Shown here: in pieces, positions 16,758 through 25,804 of the stretch | Numbering within the stretch: the first letter of the stretch is position 1 | Layout: every line of letters starts with the position of its first letter | NCBI GenBank assembly: GCA_937891425.1 | Contig: CALAGD010000066.1 | Span: forward strand, 79,971 to 143,970 | Origin: an uncultured Pigmentiphaga sp. | Lineage (GTDB): Bacteria; Pseudomonadota; Gammaproteobacteria; Burkholderiales; Burkholderiaceae_B | DNA length: 64,000 nucleotides | Direction of reading: 5' to 3' | Notes under the pieces: model-generated | Told to the model about the DNA's origin: nothing | Databases searched by the model: none | Seen by the model: the letters and a program-made list of their open reading frames with translations, nothing else | Program-made: the position numbers and the translations under genes

Positions 16758-18455
16758 ATGGACCACCACTACTACTACCTCGACAACTTCCACAAGGTGC
16801 TCGGATGGGTGGACGCGCATCACCGCGATCTGCTGGTCGAACACGAACTCGCTTTCCTGGATGTCTTCCGCGCGTTGCCACTGGCCGCACAAGCGCTTTT
16901 CGTGCGCATGGCCATGCGCAAGGGCGAGCTGTTTCGCAGCGCGCGCCTGAGGTATGAAGAAGTCGGGGACCCGCTGCAGGCTGCCGCGCCGCTGGTCAGC
17001 CAGGGGTGGCTGGATGACGCACCTCTCCTGCATGCGGGGGACATCGGCAATCTGCTGACGCGGTCTGAATTGGCGGTACATTTCAACAGTATCATTACCA
17101 GCGCGTCCTGGCCCAAGCAACGCATGATGCAGGTACTCCTCGAACAGTATCCGCAGCCGCGTCGATGGGCAGAGTGGTGTCCGATGGCCAGTGACAGTGT
17201 TCTGCATTTCCGGCTTGGGGCACTGTGCGACCGCCTGCGCGTGATGTTCTTTGGGAATGCACGCCAGGACTGGTCGGAGTTCGTGCTGGCGGATCTGGGC
17301 ATCTTTCGTTACGAGACGGTTCCGCTTGCTCCGGGTTCACGTGCCTTCGCCACCCGGGCGGAAGTTGACGCCTACCTGCAGATGCATGCATGTGTGCAGC
17401 GACTGGAGGAGGGCGAGCCACCCGAAAGCGTGCTGGCAAACGTGCCGGACCAGCCCTATGCCAATGACTGGCTCGAAAGCCGGCGCGCACGGGTGCTGTT
17501 CCGCATTGCCATGCAGTTCGAGCGGGCAGGTCGGTTCCTGGATGCACTCCATCTGCATCTGAAGAACGGGCACCCCGAGGCGCGAGTTCGCGCGATTCGC
17601 ATGCTCGAACGTCTTGACCGCTACCCGGAAGCCTGTGCGCTGGCAACGGAAGCCTTGCGCGAGCCACGGTGCGAAGCCGAGCTGCAGCACGTGACGCGCA
17701 TGGCACCACGCCTGGCGCGCGCGTTGCGCTCCCGGCACCATAATGTTACTCATCAGGCGGATGCGGTGTTGTCGATGGTGCCGCGCCCGGCAGCATCGTC
17801 CGTGGTGTCGCGAACGGTGTCGTTGCCGGAGGCGTTGCGCCAGTCCTCCGTTGAACTTGCGCTTGCCTCGTGGCTGAGCCGGCCCGACGCACCCGTCTAC
17901 TACGTCGAGAACATGCTGTTCAATGCACTGTTCGGGCTGTTTTTCTGGGACATCCTGTTTGCTCCCGTTCCCGGCGCATTCTTCCATCCTTTCCACTCGG
18001 GACCGGCCGATCTGCTACGTCCGGAATTCCACGCCCGGCGGGCGCATCTGTTCGATGCACGCCTGCAGGAGCTGGATCGTGGCGACCATGCCGAGCGCAT
18101 GGTCCGCACCTGGCGCGAAAAGTCCGGGCTGCAATGCTGGTTCGTCAACTGGAACCTGTTCCAGGCCGACCCAGGAAGGCCGGAAGAAACCCCACGTCTG
18201 CTGCAGCTGGCGCTTGACTGCATTCCGCCGCAGCACCTGAAGGCGGTATTTGCCCGACTGTGCCGGGATGTTCGCAACAACGGCGCCGGCTTTCCCGATC
18301 TGATCCAGTTCTTTCCAGATGAAGGCACATATTCGTTGATCGAGGTAAAGGGCCCCGGTGACCGCCTGCGCGACAATCAGCAGCGCTGGCTGCACTATCT
18401 GGCAGAGCATGGATTGCCCGTCGCCGTATGCCATGTGCGCTGGGCCGAGAAGTAA
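16758..18455 (+). CDS. FAN1-like structure-specific nuclease (VRR-NUC domain)
   Basis: A 565-residue protein, close to bacterial FAN1 homologues (about 550-560). The C-terminal VRR-NUC domain (about 440-565) contains the PD-(D/E)xK catalytic signature as GAGFPDLIQF then SLIEVKGPGD and DNQQRWLHYL. The rest is helical with an N-terminal DNA-binding-type region (DNFHKVLGWV...). FAN1 cleaves 5-prime flaps and repairs DNA interstrand crosslinks; bacterial members are known but little studied. The start at 16758 gives the expected length, and the gene is divergent from the GST with about 90 bases between. Its neighbour is an exonuclease VII pair, so both may serve crosslink or replication-fork repair. 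Confidence 0.87.
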   Translation: MDHHYYYLDNFHKVLGWVDAHHRDLLVEHELAFLDVFRALPLAAQALFVRMAMRKGELFRSARLRYEEVGDPLQAAAPLVSQGWLDDAPLLHAGDIGNLLTRSELAVHFNSIITSASWPKQRMMQVLLEQYPQPRRWAEWCPMASDSVLHFRLGALCDRLRVMFFGNARQDWSEFVLADLGIFRYETVPLAPGSRAFATRAEVDAYLQMHACVQRLEEGEPPESVLANVPDQPYANDWLESRRARVLFRIAMQFERAGRFLDALHLHLKNGHPEARVRAIRMLERLDRYPEACALATEALREPRCEAELQHVTRMAPRLARALRSRHHNVTHQADAVLSMVPRPAASSVVSRTVSLPEALRQSSVELALASWLSRPDAPVYYVENMLFNALFGLFFWDILFAPVPGAFFHPFHSGPADLLRPEFHARRAHLFDARLQELDRGDHAERMVRTWREKSGLQCWFVNWNLFQADPGRPEETPRLLQLALDCIPPQHLKAVFARLCRDVRNNGAGFPDLIQFFPDEGTYSLIEVKGPGDRLRDNQQRWLHYLAEHGLPVAVCHVRWAEK

Positions 18456-18543
18456 CCGGCGGACTGGCATCGGCGCGGGTTTGTATCGCGGACCGGTTTG
18501 AGCGTATCTTGAGTCACTTGCCCTGATTCGGTTCACACTACTG

Positions 18544-19164
18544 ATGGAACACCAGCCCGAAGGAATCAAGCGCGCCGCACCTGAAGACCTGAAGCGCTGC
18601 TTCATTGCATTGAAGCCCGATTCGTCCTCAATTCAATACCTGTCCAGTTTGCCCGTGCCGGCTGGCTGGCGACGAACATTCCCGGAAGATCTCCATCTCA
18701 CGGTGGCGTTTCTGGGTGGAATTCGACCCGAGCAGGCACAGGCTCTGCACGCGACCCTGGCCACTGCCCCGGTACACCTGCCACCCATGCAGGCGCAAGC
18801 CATGGAGCTATGGCCATCACCGCAGCGCGCCCGTGTTTTCGTGTTGAAACTGAAGCCCACGCGCGAGCTGGGCGAACTGGTCGAACATGTCACCAGTGGC
18901 CTGCTGCGCCTGGCGCTGCCGCTGGAATACCGGCCGTACCGGCCACACGTCACGCTCGCCCGGGCACCGCATCACGACAACACGCGGGCAACCTGGAAAC
19001 CGGCGCCCGATGCGGGGGCCGCCGCGTCCGTGATGCCTTCCACTGCCGGTGCTGGCGCAGATGGCCAGCTATTGCGCTTTGTCACGCTGGGGTTGTTTGG
19101 CAGCGTGACCGGCCCTGTGCACGGACCACGCTACCGTACCATCCATGCCTTTGATCTGAATTAA
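18544..19164 (+). CDS. thpR: RNA 2',3'-cyclic phosphodiesterase (2H family)
   Basis: A 206-residue protein of the two-histidine phosphoesterase superfamily. The paired catalytic motifs are HLTVAFLG (about 56-63) and HVTLAR (about 138-143), spaced as in ThpR/LigT. ThpR opens 2',3'-cyclic phosphates and can ligate tRNA halves in vitro. It is preceded by 88 bases after FAN1 and has no partner gene. A C-terminal segment between the second motif and the end is Ala/Gly-rich and probably a loop. Confidence 0.88.
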   Translation: MEHQPEGIKRAAPEDLKRCFIALKPDSSSIQYLSSLPVPAGWRRTFPEDLHLTVAFLGGIRPEQAQALHATLATAPVHLPPMQAQAMELWPSPQRARVFVLKLKPTRELGELVEHVTSGLLRLALPLEYRPYRPHVTLARAPHHDNTRATWKPAPDAGAAASVMPSTAGAGADGQLLRFVTLGLFGSVTGPVHGPRYRTIHAFDLN

Positions 19165-19369
19165 GGTTTGTCCGTGGTGTTGTTGCGGGCACTGAGCGCC
19201 CTCGGCATAATGCTCTCGAGCCGGCCGTCGAACGCCGTTTCAGTCGTGCATGTGTCGGGCCACGCACGACGCTCCAGCAACACCTCGGGGCTGCCCAACA
19301 GGTTCCGCTGCGGTGCCCGAGGCCAGAACCATATTGCCAGCATCCACAGACTGGCCAAAGGAGAGAGCC

Positions 19370-19945
19370 ATGGCGCACCTGATCGTGGGAGTATTCGCAA
19401 CCGGCGCAGAAGCGCGCGAGGCCGTCAAGGAGCTGCACAACCTTGGGATGTCTCCCGACCACGTCGAACTGCACAGCATCGAGCATACGATTGCAGAAGA
19501 CATTGCGTCCGAGCATGCCATGCCGAGCATGCCGGCTACGGAGTTCACCGGTTCGCGCGAGGCACTCAAGGTGCTCAACCGCGTCGAGAAGTTCTTTGAT
19601 GGCATATTCCCCGAAGAAAAGAAGCCCGAAGAAGTCGGGCATTTCGCCGAAGCCGTCCGGCGCGGCAATACGGTAGTAACGGTCGACGTCGAAGACGAAT
19701 CGAAGGTCGATGCCATCTGCCGGGCGCTCTGGTCGGCCGGTGCGCTCGATCTCGAAGAGCAGGTTTCGTACTGGCGCGCCGTGTTCGGGTACTCCGGGTA
19801 TGAAAGTGGCGCCCCGGTCTTCACCCGTGCCGAGATCGAAGCTCAGCGCAAGGCTTATGTATCGCGGCGCGAGAACAAGGATCGCGGCGAGTACCAGCCC
19901 AACAAGGTTCGCGTGTTTCCGCGATATCCGCGCGCGCTGGAATGA
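19370..19945 (+). CDS. Stress-type protein of unknown function (general stress protein 17M-like)
   Basis: A 191-residue, largely acidic protein. It opens with a small alpha/beta repeat region (MAHLIVGVFATGAEAREAVKEL) similar to the N-terminal domain of general stress protein 17M/YsnF-like proteins, and a similar strand-helix pattern is repeated later (VVTVDVEDESKVDAICRALWSAGALDL). The middle has charged helices with EEKKPEEVGHF. The ATG at 19370 has an AAGGAGAG ribosome site; the frame is open upstream but without signals. A strong terminator ends this single-gene unit. The biological role is not known to me. Confidence 0.65.
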   Translation: MAHLIVGVFATGAEAREAVKELHNLGMSPDHVELHSIEHTIAEDIASEHAMPSMPATEFTGSREALKVLNRVEKFFDGIFPEEKKPEEVGHFAEAVRRGNTVVTVDVEDESKVDAICRALWSAGALDLEEQVSYWRAVFGYSGYESGAPVFTRAEIEAQRKAYVSRRENKDRGEYQPNKVRVFPRYPRALE

Positions 19946-20027
19946 CCAGGCGTTTGCGCGCCAGGGTGTCATGAGAAGCCGGGCCCTTCTGCGGGCCGGC
20001 CAGTGGCCGCCTGTCCCCGGTTTTCTC

Positions 20028-20067
20028 AACGGCTCGATGCTCTTGTGATCGGCATCGAGCCGTTTTT
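20028..20067 (+). terminator. Rho-independent terminator after the stress protein gene
   Basis: Perfect 13-bp arms AACGGCTCGATGC (20028-20040) and GCATCGAGCCGTT (20052-20064), loop of 11 bases, then a T run to 20067. Confidence 0.92.
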
Positions 20068-20103
20068 GTCTCTGTTTCAGGGTTTGTCCTAGTGATTTGG
20101 GGT

Positions 20104-20149
20104 TTGACGATCGTCAGAACATGCATTTAAATCTCACAGGATGAGATTT
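20104..20149 (+). promoter_or_regulatory. Promoter overlapped by an inverted-repeat operator for the aromatic operon
   Basis: TTGACG (20104-20109), a 17-base spacer and TTAAAT (20127-20132) form a promoter. The inverted repeat AAATCTCA (20129-20136) / TGAGATTT (20142-20149), with a 5-base spacer, starts inside the -10 box and covers the expected transcription start. It lies 52 bases before the hydrolase start codon. The IclR protein encoded at 26370-27146 is the obvious candidate to bind it. Confidence 0.6.
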
Positions 20150-20201
20150 ATTTGCGTATCCGGTTGCAGAAGCGGCCGGCCATTCGATCGGAAACTCTGT
20201 C

Positions 20202-21053
20202 ATGAAACTTTTGAGCTTCGAACGCGCGGGCAAGCCCGGTTTCGGTGCCGTGGTCGGCAATGGCATCGTCGACCTGGGCGTGGCATTGGGCAACGAATAC
20301 CCTGATCTCAAATCGCTGCTGGCCGCCAATGCCCTTGATGAAGCGGCACGGGCCAGCGCTGGCCGGTCGGCCGATCTCAGCCTGGACGAGGTCACATTGC
20401 TTCCCGTCATTCCCGAGCCGGGCAAGATTTGGTGCTGCGGGTTGAACTATGGCGAGCATGTACGCGAAACCAATCGCGAGGTTACCGAGAAGCCAGTCTT
20501 CTTCCTGCGGTTTGCCGATTCACAGGTGGGGCACGGGCAGGCCATCCTGCTTCCGCCTGAGTCCGAGCAGCTCGACTACGAAGGGGAAATTGCCGTCATC
20601 ATTGGCAAGCCCGGACGGCGCATCCGGGAGGAAGATGCGTTTGAGCACATTGCCGGCTATGCCTGCTACAACGATGCCACCATTCGCGACTGGCAGCGGC
20701 ACACCAATCAATGGATTCCAGGCAAGAACTTCTACCGCACGGGCGGATTCGGCCCGTGGATGGTCACGGCCGATGAAATTCCGCCGCACACGGTCATGAC
20801 CCTGGTGACGCGTCTCAACGGACAGGAAATGCAGCGCGCTACCACCGACATGATGATCCACAGCATAGCCCGGCAGATTGCCTATGCGTCGACGGTAGCT
20901 CCGCTGAATCCGGGCGACGTCATCGTTACCGGAACCCCAGGGGGCGTGGGTGCACGCCGGCAGCCCCCCGTGTGGATGAAGCCGGGCGATGTCGTGGAAA
21001 TCGAAGTAGACCGCATCGGCGTATTGCGTAATCCGGTTGCTGCCGAAGCCTAG
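20202..21053 (+). CDS. Fumarylacetoacetate hydrolase family protein
   Basis: A 283-residue cytoplasmic enzyme. The FAH core includes KIWCCGLNYGEHVRE, the metal acidic residues in LDYEGEIAVIIG, an acidic site in GYACYNDATIRDWQ, and the glycine-rich ending GDVIVTGTPGGVGARRQPP. The family covers hydrolysis of C-C bonds in acylpyruvates, decarboxylation in homoprotocatechuate catabolism and similar reactions, with a divalent metal. It is first in an operon with a TRAP transporter, a flavin hydroxylase, a VOC protein and an IclR regulator, so it probably performs a late step of aromatic ring degradation. The exact reaction is inference. Confidence 0.9.
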   Translation: MKLLSFERAGKPGFGAVVGNGIVDLGVALGNEYPDLKSLLAANALDEAARASAGRSADLSLDEVTLLPVIPEPGKIWCCGLNYGEHVRETNREVTEKPVFFLRFADSQVGHGQAILLPPESEQLDYEGEIAVIIGKPGRRIREEDAFEHIAGYACYNDATIRDWQRHTNQWIPGKNFYRTGGFGPWMVTADEIPPHTVMTLVTRLNGQEMQRATTDMMIHSIARQIAYASTVAPLNPGDVIVTGTPGGVGARRQPPVWMKPGDVVEIEVDRIGVLRNPVAAEA

Positions 21054-21180
21054 TCATCGGGCGCCAACCGGTCATCAGGAGGAGCCCGGAAGACGGCACG
21101 GTACGAGCGCGGCCTGCAGGAACAAGAGCAGACTGGCCGCGGGCTGTCTTCCGGTACGGGTTGTTCGTAAGGAGAGACGC

Positions 21181-22206
21181 ATGAATTCGTTCCAGGGTTT
21201 GTACCGTCGTGTTCTGGCCGCCGCAGTGCTGGCCGCCTCCGCAGCGTTGCCTGCGCAAGCTGCTGAACCGGTGAAGCTGCGGTTCTCCAGCTTCGAGCCT
21301 CCCATGGCCAAGATCACTTCCGAAGTGCTGACGCCATTTGCCAGGGAAGTGGAGAAGGCCTCGAATGGCGAGGTGGCCATTACCATGTTCCCCGGCGGCA
21401 CGCTGGGGCGCAACCCCACGCAGCAGCTGCAGCTGGTGCTTGATGGCGTTGCCGACATCGCCTGGATCGTGCTGCCCTATACGCCGGGCCGGTTCGACGA
21501 TGCAGACGTGGTCGGCTTGCCGTTCGCTACCGAAAACGCTGTCGAGGGCAGCGTGGCGTTGCAACGCATGATGGAGCGGGGCGAGCTGCGCGGTTTCGAT
21601 GATCTGAAGATGCTGGCGCTGGCGGCCACCTCGCCCGTCGTGATCCATGCCACCACCCCCATTCGCATGCCGGAAGACATGCGGGGCAAGCGCGTTCGTG
21701 TGTCTGGCGATATTCCCACGCGCATGGTGGAACTGCTGGGCGCCGCACCGGTTACGGTGGGCGGAGGCCAGATTGCCGAGGCCCTGTCGCGCGGCGTCGT
21801 GGACGTCACCTTGAACAACTGGGGGTTTGTGGGAGACTTCAAGGTCGACCAGGTCACCAACTTCCACAACAACGTGCCGCTGGGCGCCGTCGCCGTTGGT
21901 GTGGTGATGCGCAAGGACAAGTTCGAGGCCCTGCCGCCGGCGGTGCGGGCCGCCTTCGAAAAACTCGGTGGCGAGAATCTGTCGCGTAAAGTGGGCAAGG
22001 CACTCGACGAACAGCATGAAGAGATCCTGAACCGGGTGTCCAAGTCGCGTCGTAACACGGTGGTGAATCCGGACGCCGAAACGCTGAAGGCCTGGCGTAC
22101 GGCCGTAGAGCCCGTCATCGACAACTGGCGCAAGGCGCGTCCGGAGAATGACCGGCTGTATTCCTCGTTCACCCAGGAAGTGGAAAAAGTCCGCGCCGGG
22201 AAGTGA
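21181..22206 (+). CDS. TRAP transporter solute receptor (DctP-type)
   Basis: A 341-residue periplasmic binding protein. The signal peptide is about residues 1-25 (VLAASAALPAQAAEP). The mature start VKLRFSSFEPPM and the arginine-containing RGKRVRVSGD segment, which normally binds the substrate carboxylate, are typical. GGGQIAEALSRGVVDVTLNNWG is a conserved DctP block. The ATG at 21181 follows AAGGAG. The dctQ- and dctM-type genes follow directly, so a full secondary transporter is encoded. The ligand is most likely an organic or aromatic acid. Confidence 0.93.
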   Translation: MNSFQGLYRRVLAAAVLAASAALPAQAAEPVKLRFSSFEPPMAKITSEVLTPFAREVEKASNGEVAITMFPGGTLGRNPTQQLQLVLDGVADIAWIVLPYTPGRFDDADVVGLPFATENAVEGSVALQRMMERGELRGFDDLKMLALAATSPVVIHATTPIRMPEDMRGKRVRVSGDIPTRMVELLGAAPVTVGGGQIAEALSRGVVDVTLNNWGFVGDFKVDQVTNFHNNVPLGAVAVGVVMRKDKFEALPPAVRAAFEKLGGENLSRKVGKALDEQHEEILNRVSKSRRNTVVNPDAETLKAWRTAVEPVIDNWRKARPENDRLYSSFTQEVEKVRAGK

Positions 22207-22231
22207 GGGGATCTGAACAGGAAGCACCGTC

Positions 22232-22732
22232 ATGTGGCTGAAACTGCACCGCCTTGCCACCCATTTTGCCGAAGTCCTGGCAGGTCTGGCGGTGTCCGGT
22301 CTTCTGTTGCTCGCCATTCTGACCGGCGTCGATGTGCTGATGCGCTATCTGTTCAATGCGCCGATCCGCGGCATGACCGATTTTTCCATGGTGGCCGCGG
22401 CGGTGCTGCTGTCAGCCTGCATGCCGCATGTGGTGGCGAGCCGTGCCAACATCATGGTCTCGTTCGTAGGCCGGGTACTCGGCCCCACTGCATTCAGGGC
22501 GCTCAACTTTTTTGGGGCGCTCGTCACCTGTGTGTTCTTTGCATTCATGGCCTGGCAGTGCACGCGGTATGCCATCTCCATGTACCAGGGGGGCGAAACC
22601 CTGCCCACCTTGCGCTGGCCCGTGTGGCCGTGGTGGAGTGGGGTGGCGGTGTTCATTTCCCTGACCGCACTTGTGGCACTCGCAACACTGACTGAACCAC
22701 CGTCCGAGTCGAAGCCCGCACGAAACGATTGA
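22232..22732 (+). CDS. TRAP transporter small permease (DctQ-type)
   Basis: A 166-residue membrane protein with four hydrophobic helices (roughly 17-40, 50-70, 88-110, 128-150). The conserved GVDVLMRYLFNAPIRGMTDFS segment is the DctQ signature. It sits between the receptor and large permease genes, 25 bases after dctP-type stop. Confidence 0.92.
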   Translation: MWLKLHRLATHFAEVLAGLAVSGLLLLAILTGVDVLMRYLFNAPIRGMTDFSMVAAAVLLSACMPHVVASRANIMVSFVGRVLGPTAFRALNFFGALVTCVFFAFMAWQCTRYAISMYQGGETLPTLRWPVWPWWSGVAVFISLTALVALATLTEPPSESKPARND

Positions 22733-22798
22733 TGGTCCTTATCGCCGTCGTCACGTGCGAAGGCTTGAGTAACCCCTGAGACAAGAACAGAAACTAGG

Positions 22799-24103
22799 AT
22801 GTTCGACCCCGTTACCCTGACGATCCTGGGGCTCATTGTCACCTTCGGATTGCTGCTGCTGCATGTTCCGATTGGCATCGCCATGGGGGTGGCGGGCGTC
22901 ATCGGATTCGGCATGCTGGCGGGCTGGGACCCAGCCCTGGCGATGATGGCGTCAGAGGTTGCCAACAACCTGTCGTCACTGGATCTTCTCACCATTCCGC
23001 TATTCGTGCTGATGGGTGCCTTTGCCAATGTGGCAGGGCTGTCCGAAGATTTGTACCGTCTTGCCTATGCCCTCATTGGTCACCGTCGCGGCGGGCTCGC
23101 GGCCGCCACCATTGCCGGATGCGCCGGGTTTGGCGCCGTGTGCGGAAGTTCGGTGGCAACGGCGGCTACCTTCGGGCGTGCTTCGTTGCCGTCCATGCTG
23201 AAGCGGGGTTACGACCCCGGATTCTCAGCCGGCACGGTTGCGGCCGGTGGCACCATGGGGTCGCTGATCCCGCCGTCCTCCGTCATGGTGGTGTATGCCG
23301 TGCTTGCGCAAGAGCTGATCGTGACCATGTACGTGGCCGCCCTGGTGCCGGCGTTGCTGGCCATCGTGCTGCATGGGATCACGATACACATCTATGCCAG
23401 GGTGCGGCCCAACGACGCGCCGGTCGGCGAGAAAGCATCGGCGACGGAGCGCTGGCAGGCCATCTGGCGCAGCTGGCCCGTGATCCTGCTTGCATTCACG
23501 GTGGTTGGCGGCATGGCTTTCGGGGTGTTCACGGCCACCGAGTCGGCTGCAGTGGGTGCTGCGCTGGCATTCCTCTTCGCCCTGTTCCGACGCACGCTCA
23601 CGCCTGGCGGCTTGCGCCAGGTGATGACCAGTACGGCATCCACTTCCGGCATGATCTACGTGCTGCTCATCGGGGCGTCGCTGTTCGGGTATTTCGTGGC
23701 GATTACCCAGGCGCCTCAAGTGCTCACCCAGGCGATTGCCGAATCGGGTATCCCGGTGTGGGCCGCCATGATTGCGCTGGTGGTCATGTTCATCGTGGCC
23801 GGCGCCTTTTTCGACGAGCTCGCGGCCATGGTCATCGCCATGCCGTTCGTACTGCCGCTGATACTCGACTGGGGGTTCGACCCGGTCTGGTGGGGCATCA
23901 TCAACGTGGTCATCATCGAAATCGGGCAACTGGCTCCTCCTCTGGGCATGAACGTTTTCGTCGTGCATGGGGTGGCCCCCGATATTCCGCTTGCCCGCAT
24001 TTACCGGGGCGTCATGCCCTACCTGGCATCCAACGTAGTCCGGCTCGGCATCCTGATGGCTGCGCCGCCGCTGGTGCTGTGGTTACCCTCGATCTTGAAC
24101 TGA
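22799..24103 (+). CDS. TRAP transporter large permease (DctM-type)
   Basis: A 434-residue, about 12-helix protein. The motifs GFGAVCGSSVATAATFGRASLP and the GGTMGSLIPPSSVMVVYAVLA segment match the substrate and Na+ binding core of the DctM family. ATG 22799 is chosen although only a poor AGG lies before it. It is followed 13 bases later by the flavin hydroxylase gene. Confidence 0.94.
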   Translation: MFDPVTLTILGLIVTFGLLLLHVPIGIAMGVAGVIGFGMLAGWDPALAMMASEVANNLSSLDLLTIPLFVLMGAFANVAGLSEDLYRLAYALIGHRRGGLAAATIAGCAGFGAVCGSSVATAATFGRASLPSMLKRGYDPGFSAGTVAAGGTMGSLIPPSSVMVVYAVLAQELIVTMYVAALVPALLAIVLHGITIHIYARVRPNDAPVGEKASATERWQAIWRSWPVILLAFTVVGGMAFGVFTATESAAVGAALAFLFALFRRTLTPGGLRQVMTSTASTSGMIYVLLIGASLFGYFVAITQAPQVLTQAIAESGIPVWAAMIALVVMFIVAGAFFDELAAMVIAMPFVLPLILDWGFDPVWWGIINVVIIEIGQLAPPLGMNVFVVHGVAPDIPLARIYRGVMPYLASNVVRLGILMAAPPLVLWLPSILN

Positions 24104-24116
24104 GTAGTGTCGTGCC

Positions 24117-25634
24117 ATGTCAGTCTCCTCCTCCTTATCCTCCTCCTCCGGTTCCAACGCAGCCGGTACGCTCTATGACGTTGCGGTCGTCGGCTACGGG
24201 CCAACCGGTGCCACGCTGGCCAATCTGCTGGCATTGCGCGGGCTGCGCGTGCTCGTCCTGGAGCGTGATGCCGACATTTACCGGCTGCCTCGAGCCATTG
24301 CGTTCGATGGCGAAGTCATGCGCGTTTTCCAGACGGTCGGCATTGCCGAGCAGCTCGAGCCGAAGACCGTCGTGGCACCGGGCATGCGCTTTCTCAACGC
24401 CAAAGGCGACATCCTGATCGATTGGCGGCGCCCCCTGGAAGTGGGGCCGCACGCGTGGCACGCCAGTTACCGGTTCCACCAGCCTGAGCTGGAGGAGCTG
24501 CTGCGTTCGCGGCTGGCCCGGTACACGAACGTCGACGTGCGCTTGCGGCATGACCTGTTCGCGCTGGATCCCGACTCCGATGGTGTGACGCTCCGGTTCG
24601 AAGATACCTCCAGCGGCCGTCTGCTGCGCGCCCGGGCGCGGTATGTCGTGGGGTGTGACGGAGCACGTTCGCTCGTGCGGCGGCTGCTGGGCACCGAGCT
24701 GGAAGACATGAAGTCACACGAGCGGTGGCTGGTGGTGGACGTCATCCTCAAACGTGACCGGCCCGACCTCGGCGACCATGCCATACAGTATTGTGATCCG
24801 GCGCGCCCGGCCACGTACGTGCGCGGTGCAGGCGCAAGGCGCCGCTGGGAGCTGATGCTGCTGCCACACGAGAACAGCCTGGAGATGTCCCGCACCGAGA
24901 AAATCTGGGAGCTGCTGTCACGCTGGGTGACGCCCGATGATGCCGTACTGGAGCGTCCCGCCGTATACACCTTCCATTCGGTCGTGGCACGTGGCTGGCG
25001 TAATGGCCGGCTGCTGATTGCGGGCGATGCCGCGCACCAGACGCCACCGTTCATGGGGCAGGGCATGTGCGCGGGCATCCGCGACGCATCCAACCTGGCA
25101 TGGAAGCTGGCCGAGGTGATCGGCGGGCACGCCCCGGAAAGCCTGCTCGATACCTACGAGAGCGAGCGGTCCCCGCACGTACGCGAATTCATCGAAACCG
25201 CCGTGCGCCTGGGGTCCGTCATCCAGACGCTCGACCCCGAAGTGGCGCGCAAGCGCGACATTGAAATGGCGGCGAACCCCACGATGATGACGACGCCGCA
25301 GCCCGCTCTGGGGCCGGGTGCCCATGCGGGCACGCCACCTGCCGGCACCATTTCGATGCAGCCAGTGGACGCGGACGGCCGCCGCTTCGACGAAATCGCG
25401 GGATACGAGTTTTCGTTGCTGGCCATGCCCGAGCTGGCGGACGCCGTGCGGCAACTTGCGAATGGACGCTACGCCGTGCATGTGGCCGCCGACGCACGTA
25501 CTTGCGACTGGATGAAGGCGCAGGGAATCAGGGCAGCCCTGATACGGCCAGACCGCTACATTGCAGCGTGCGCCAACTCGACCGAGGAAGTGGCGAAGTT
25601 TCGTGATCCCGCCTACGTCGCGTTCGCGCACTGA
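24117..25634 (+). CDS. FAD-dependent aromatic hydroxylase (MhpA/PHBH-like)
   Basis: A 505-residue flavoprotein monooxygenase. The N-terminal dinucleotide motif is VVGYGPTGATLANLLALRG (about 23-41), the second FAD motif GDAAHQTPPFMGQGMCAGIRDASNL is at about 302-326. The shape is that of 3-(3-hydroxyphenyl)propionate and phenol hydroxylases, with a C-terminal thioredoxin-like region. Its first 18 residues are almost all Ser/Gly/Ala, encoded by a TCC-rich tract. Downstream VOC and upstream FAH genes place it as the ring-hydroxylating step of a meta-type pathway. The substrate is unknown. Confidence 0.9.
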   Translation: MSVSSSLSSSSGSNAAGTLYDVAVVGYGPTGATLANLLALRGLRVLVLERDADIYRLPRAIAFDGEVMRVFQTVGIAEQLEPKTVVAPGMRFLNAKGDILIDWRRPLEVGPHAWHASYRFHQPELEELLRSRLARYTNVDVRLRHDLFALDPDSDGVTLRFEDTSSGRLLRARARYVVGCDGARSLVRRLLGTELEDMKSHERWLVVDVILKRDRPDLGDHAIQYCDPARPATYVRGAGARRRWELMLLPHENSLEMSRTEKIWELLSRWVTPDDAVLERPAVYTFHSVVARGWRNGRLLIAGDAAHQTPPFMGQGMCAGIRDASNLAWKLAEVIGGHAPESLLDTYESERSPHVREFIETAVRLGSVIQTLDPEVARKRDIEMAANPTMMTTPQPALGPGAHAGTPPAGTISMQPVDADGRRFDEIAGYEFSLLAMPELADAVRQLANGRYAVHVAADARTCDWMKAQGIRAALIRPDRYIAACANSTEEVAKFRDPAYVAFAH

Positions 25635-25804
25635 TCCGACGCAAAGCAGCGGCCGCAGGATGCCGCGATAATTCAGGTATCCCTGCGCGTGTTGTCCCCA
25701 CCCGAACCGACGTGGGGCGGCGCAACCGGCGCGCCGATTGCATGCCAGGGCTACGCTTACTGTCTGACGCAGCCTTGCCTCAGCCATCTCAAATAGAGGA
25801 CATC

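Noticed and set aside
16668..17207. Upstream extension of the GST gene frame on the minus strand
   Set aside because: Those 180 codons lie inside the FAN1-like gene and carry no GST sequence; the family start is at 16667.
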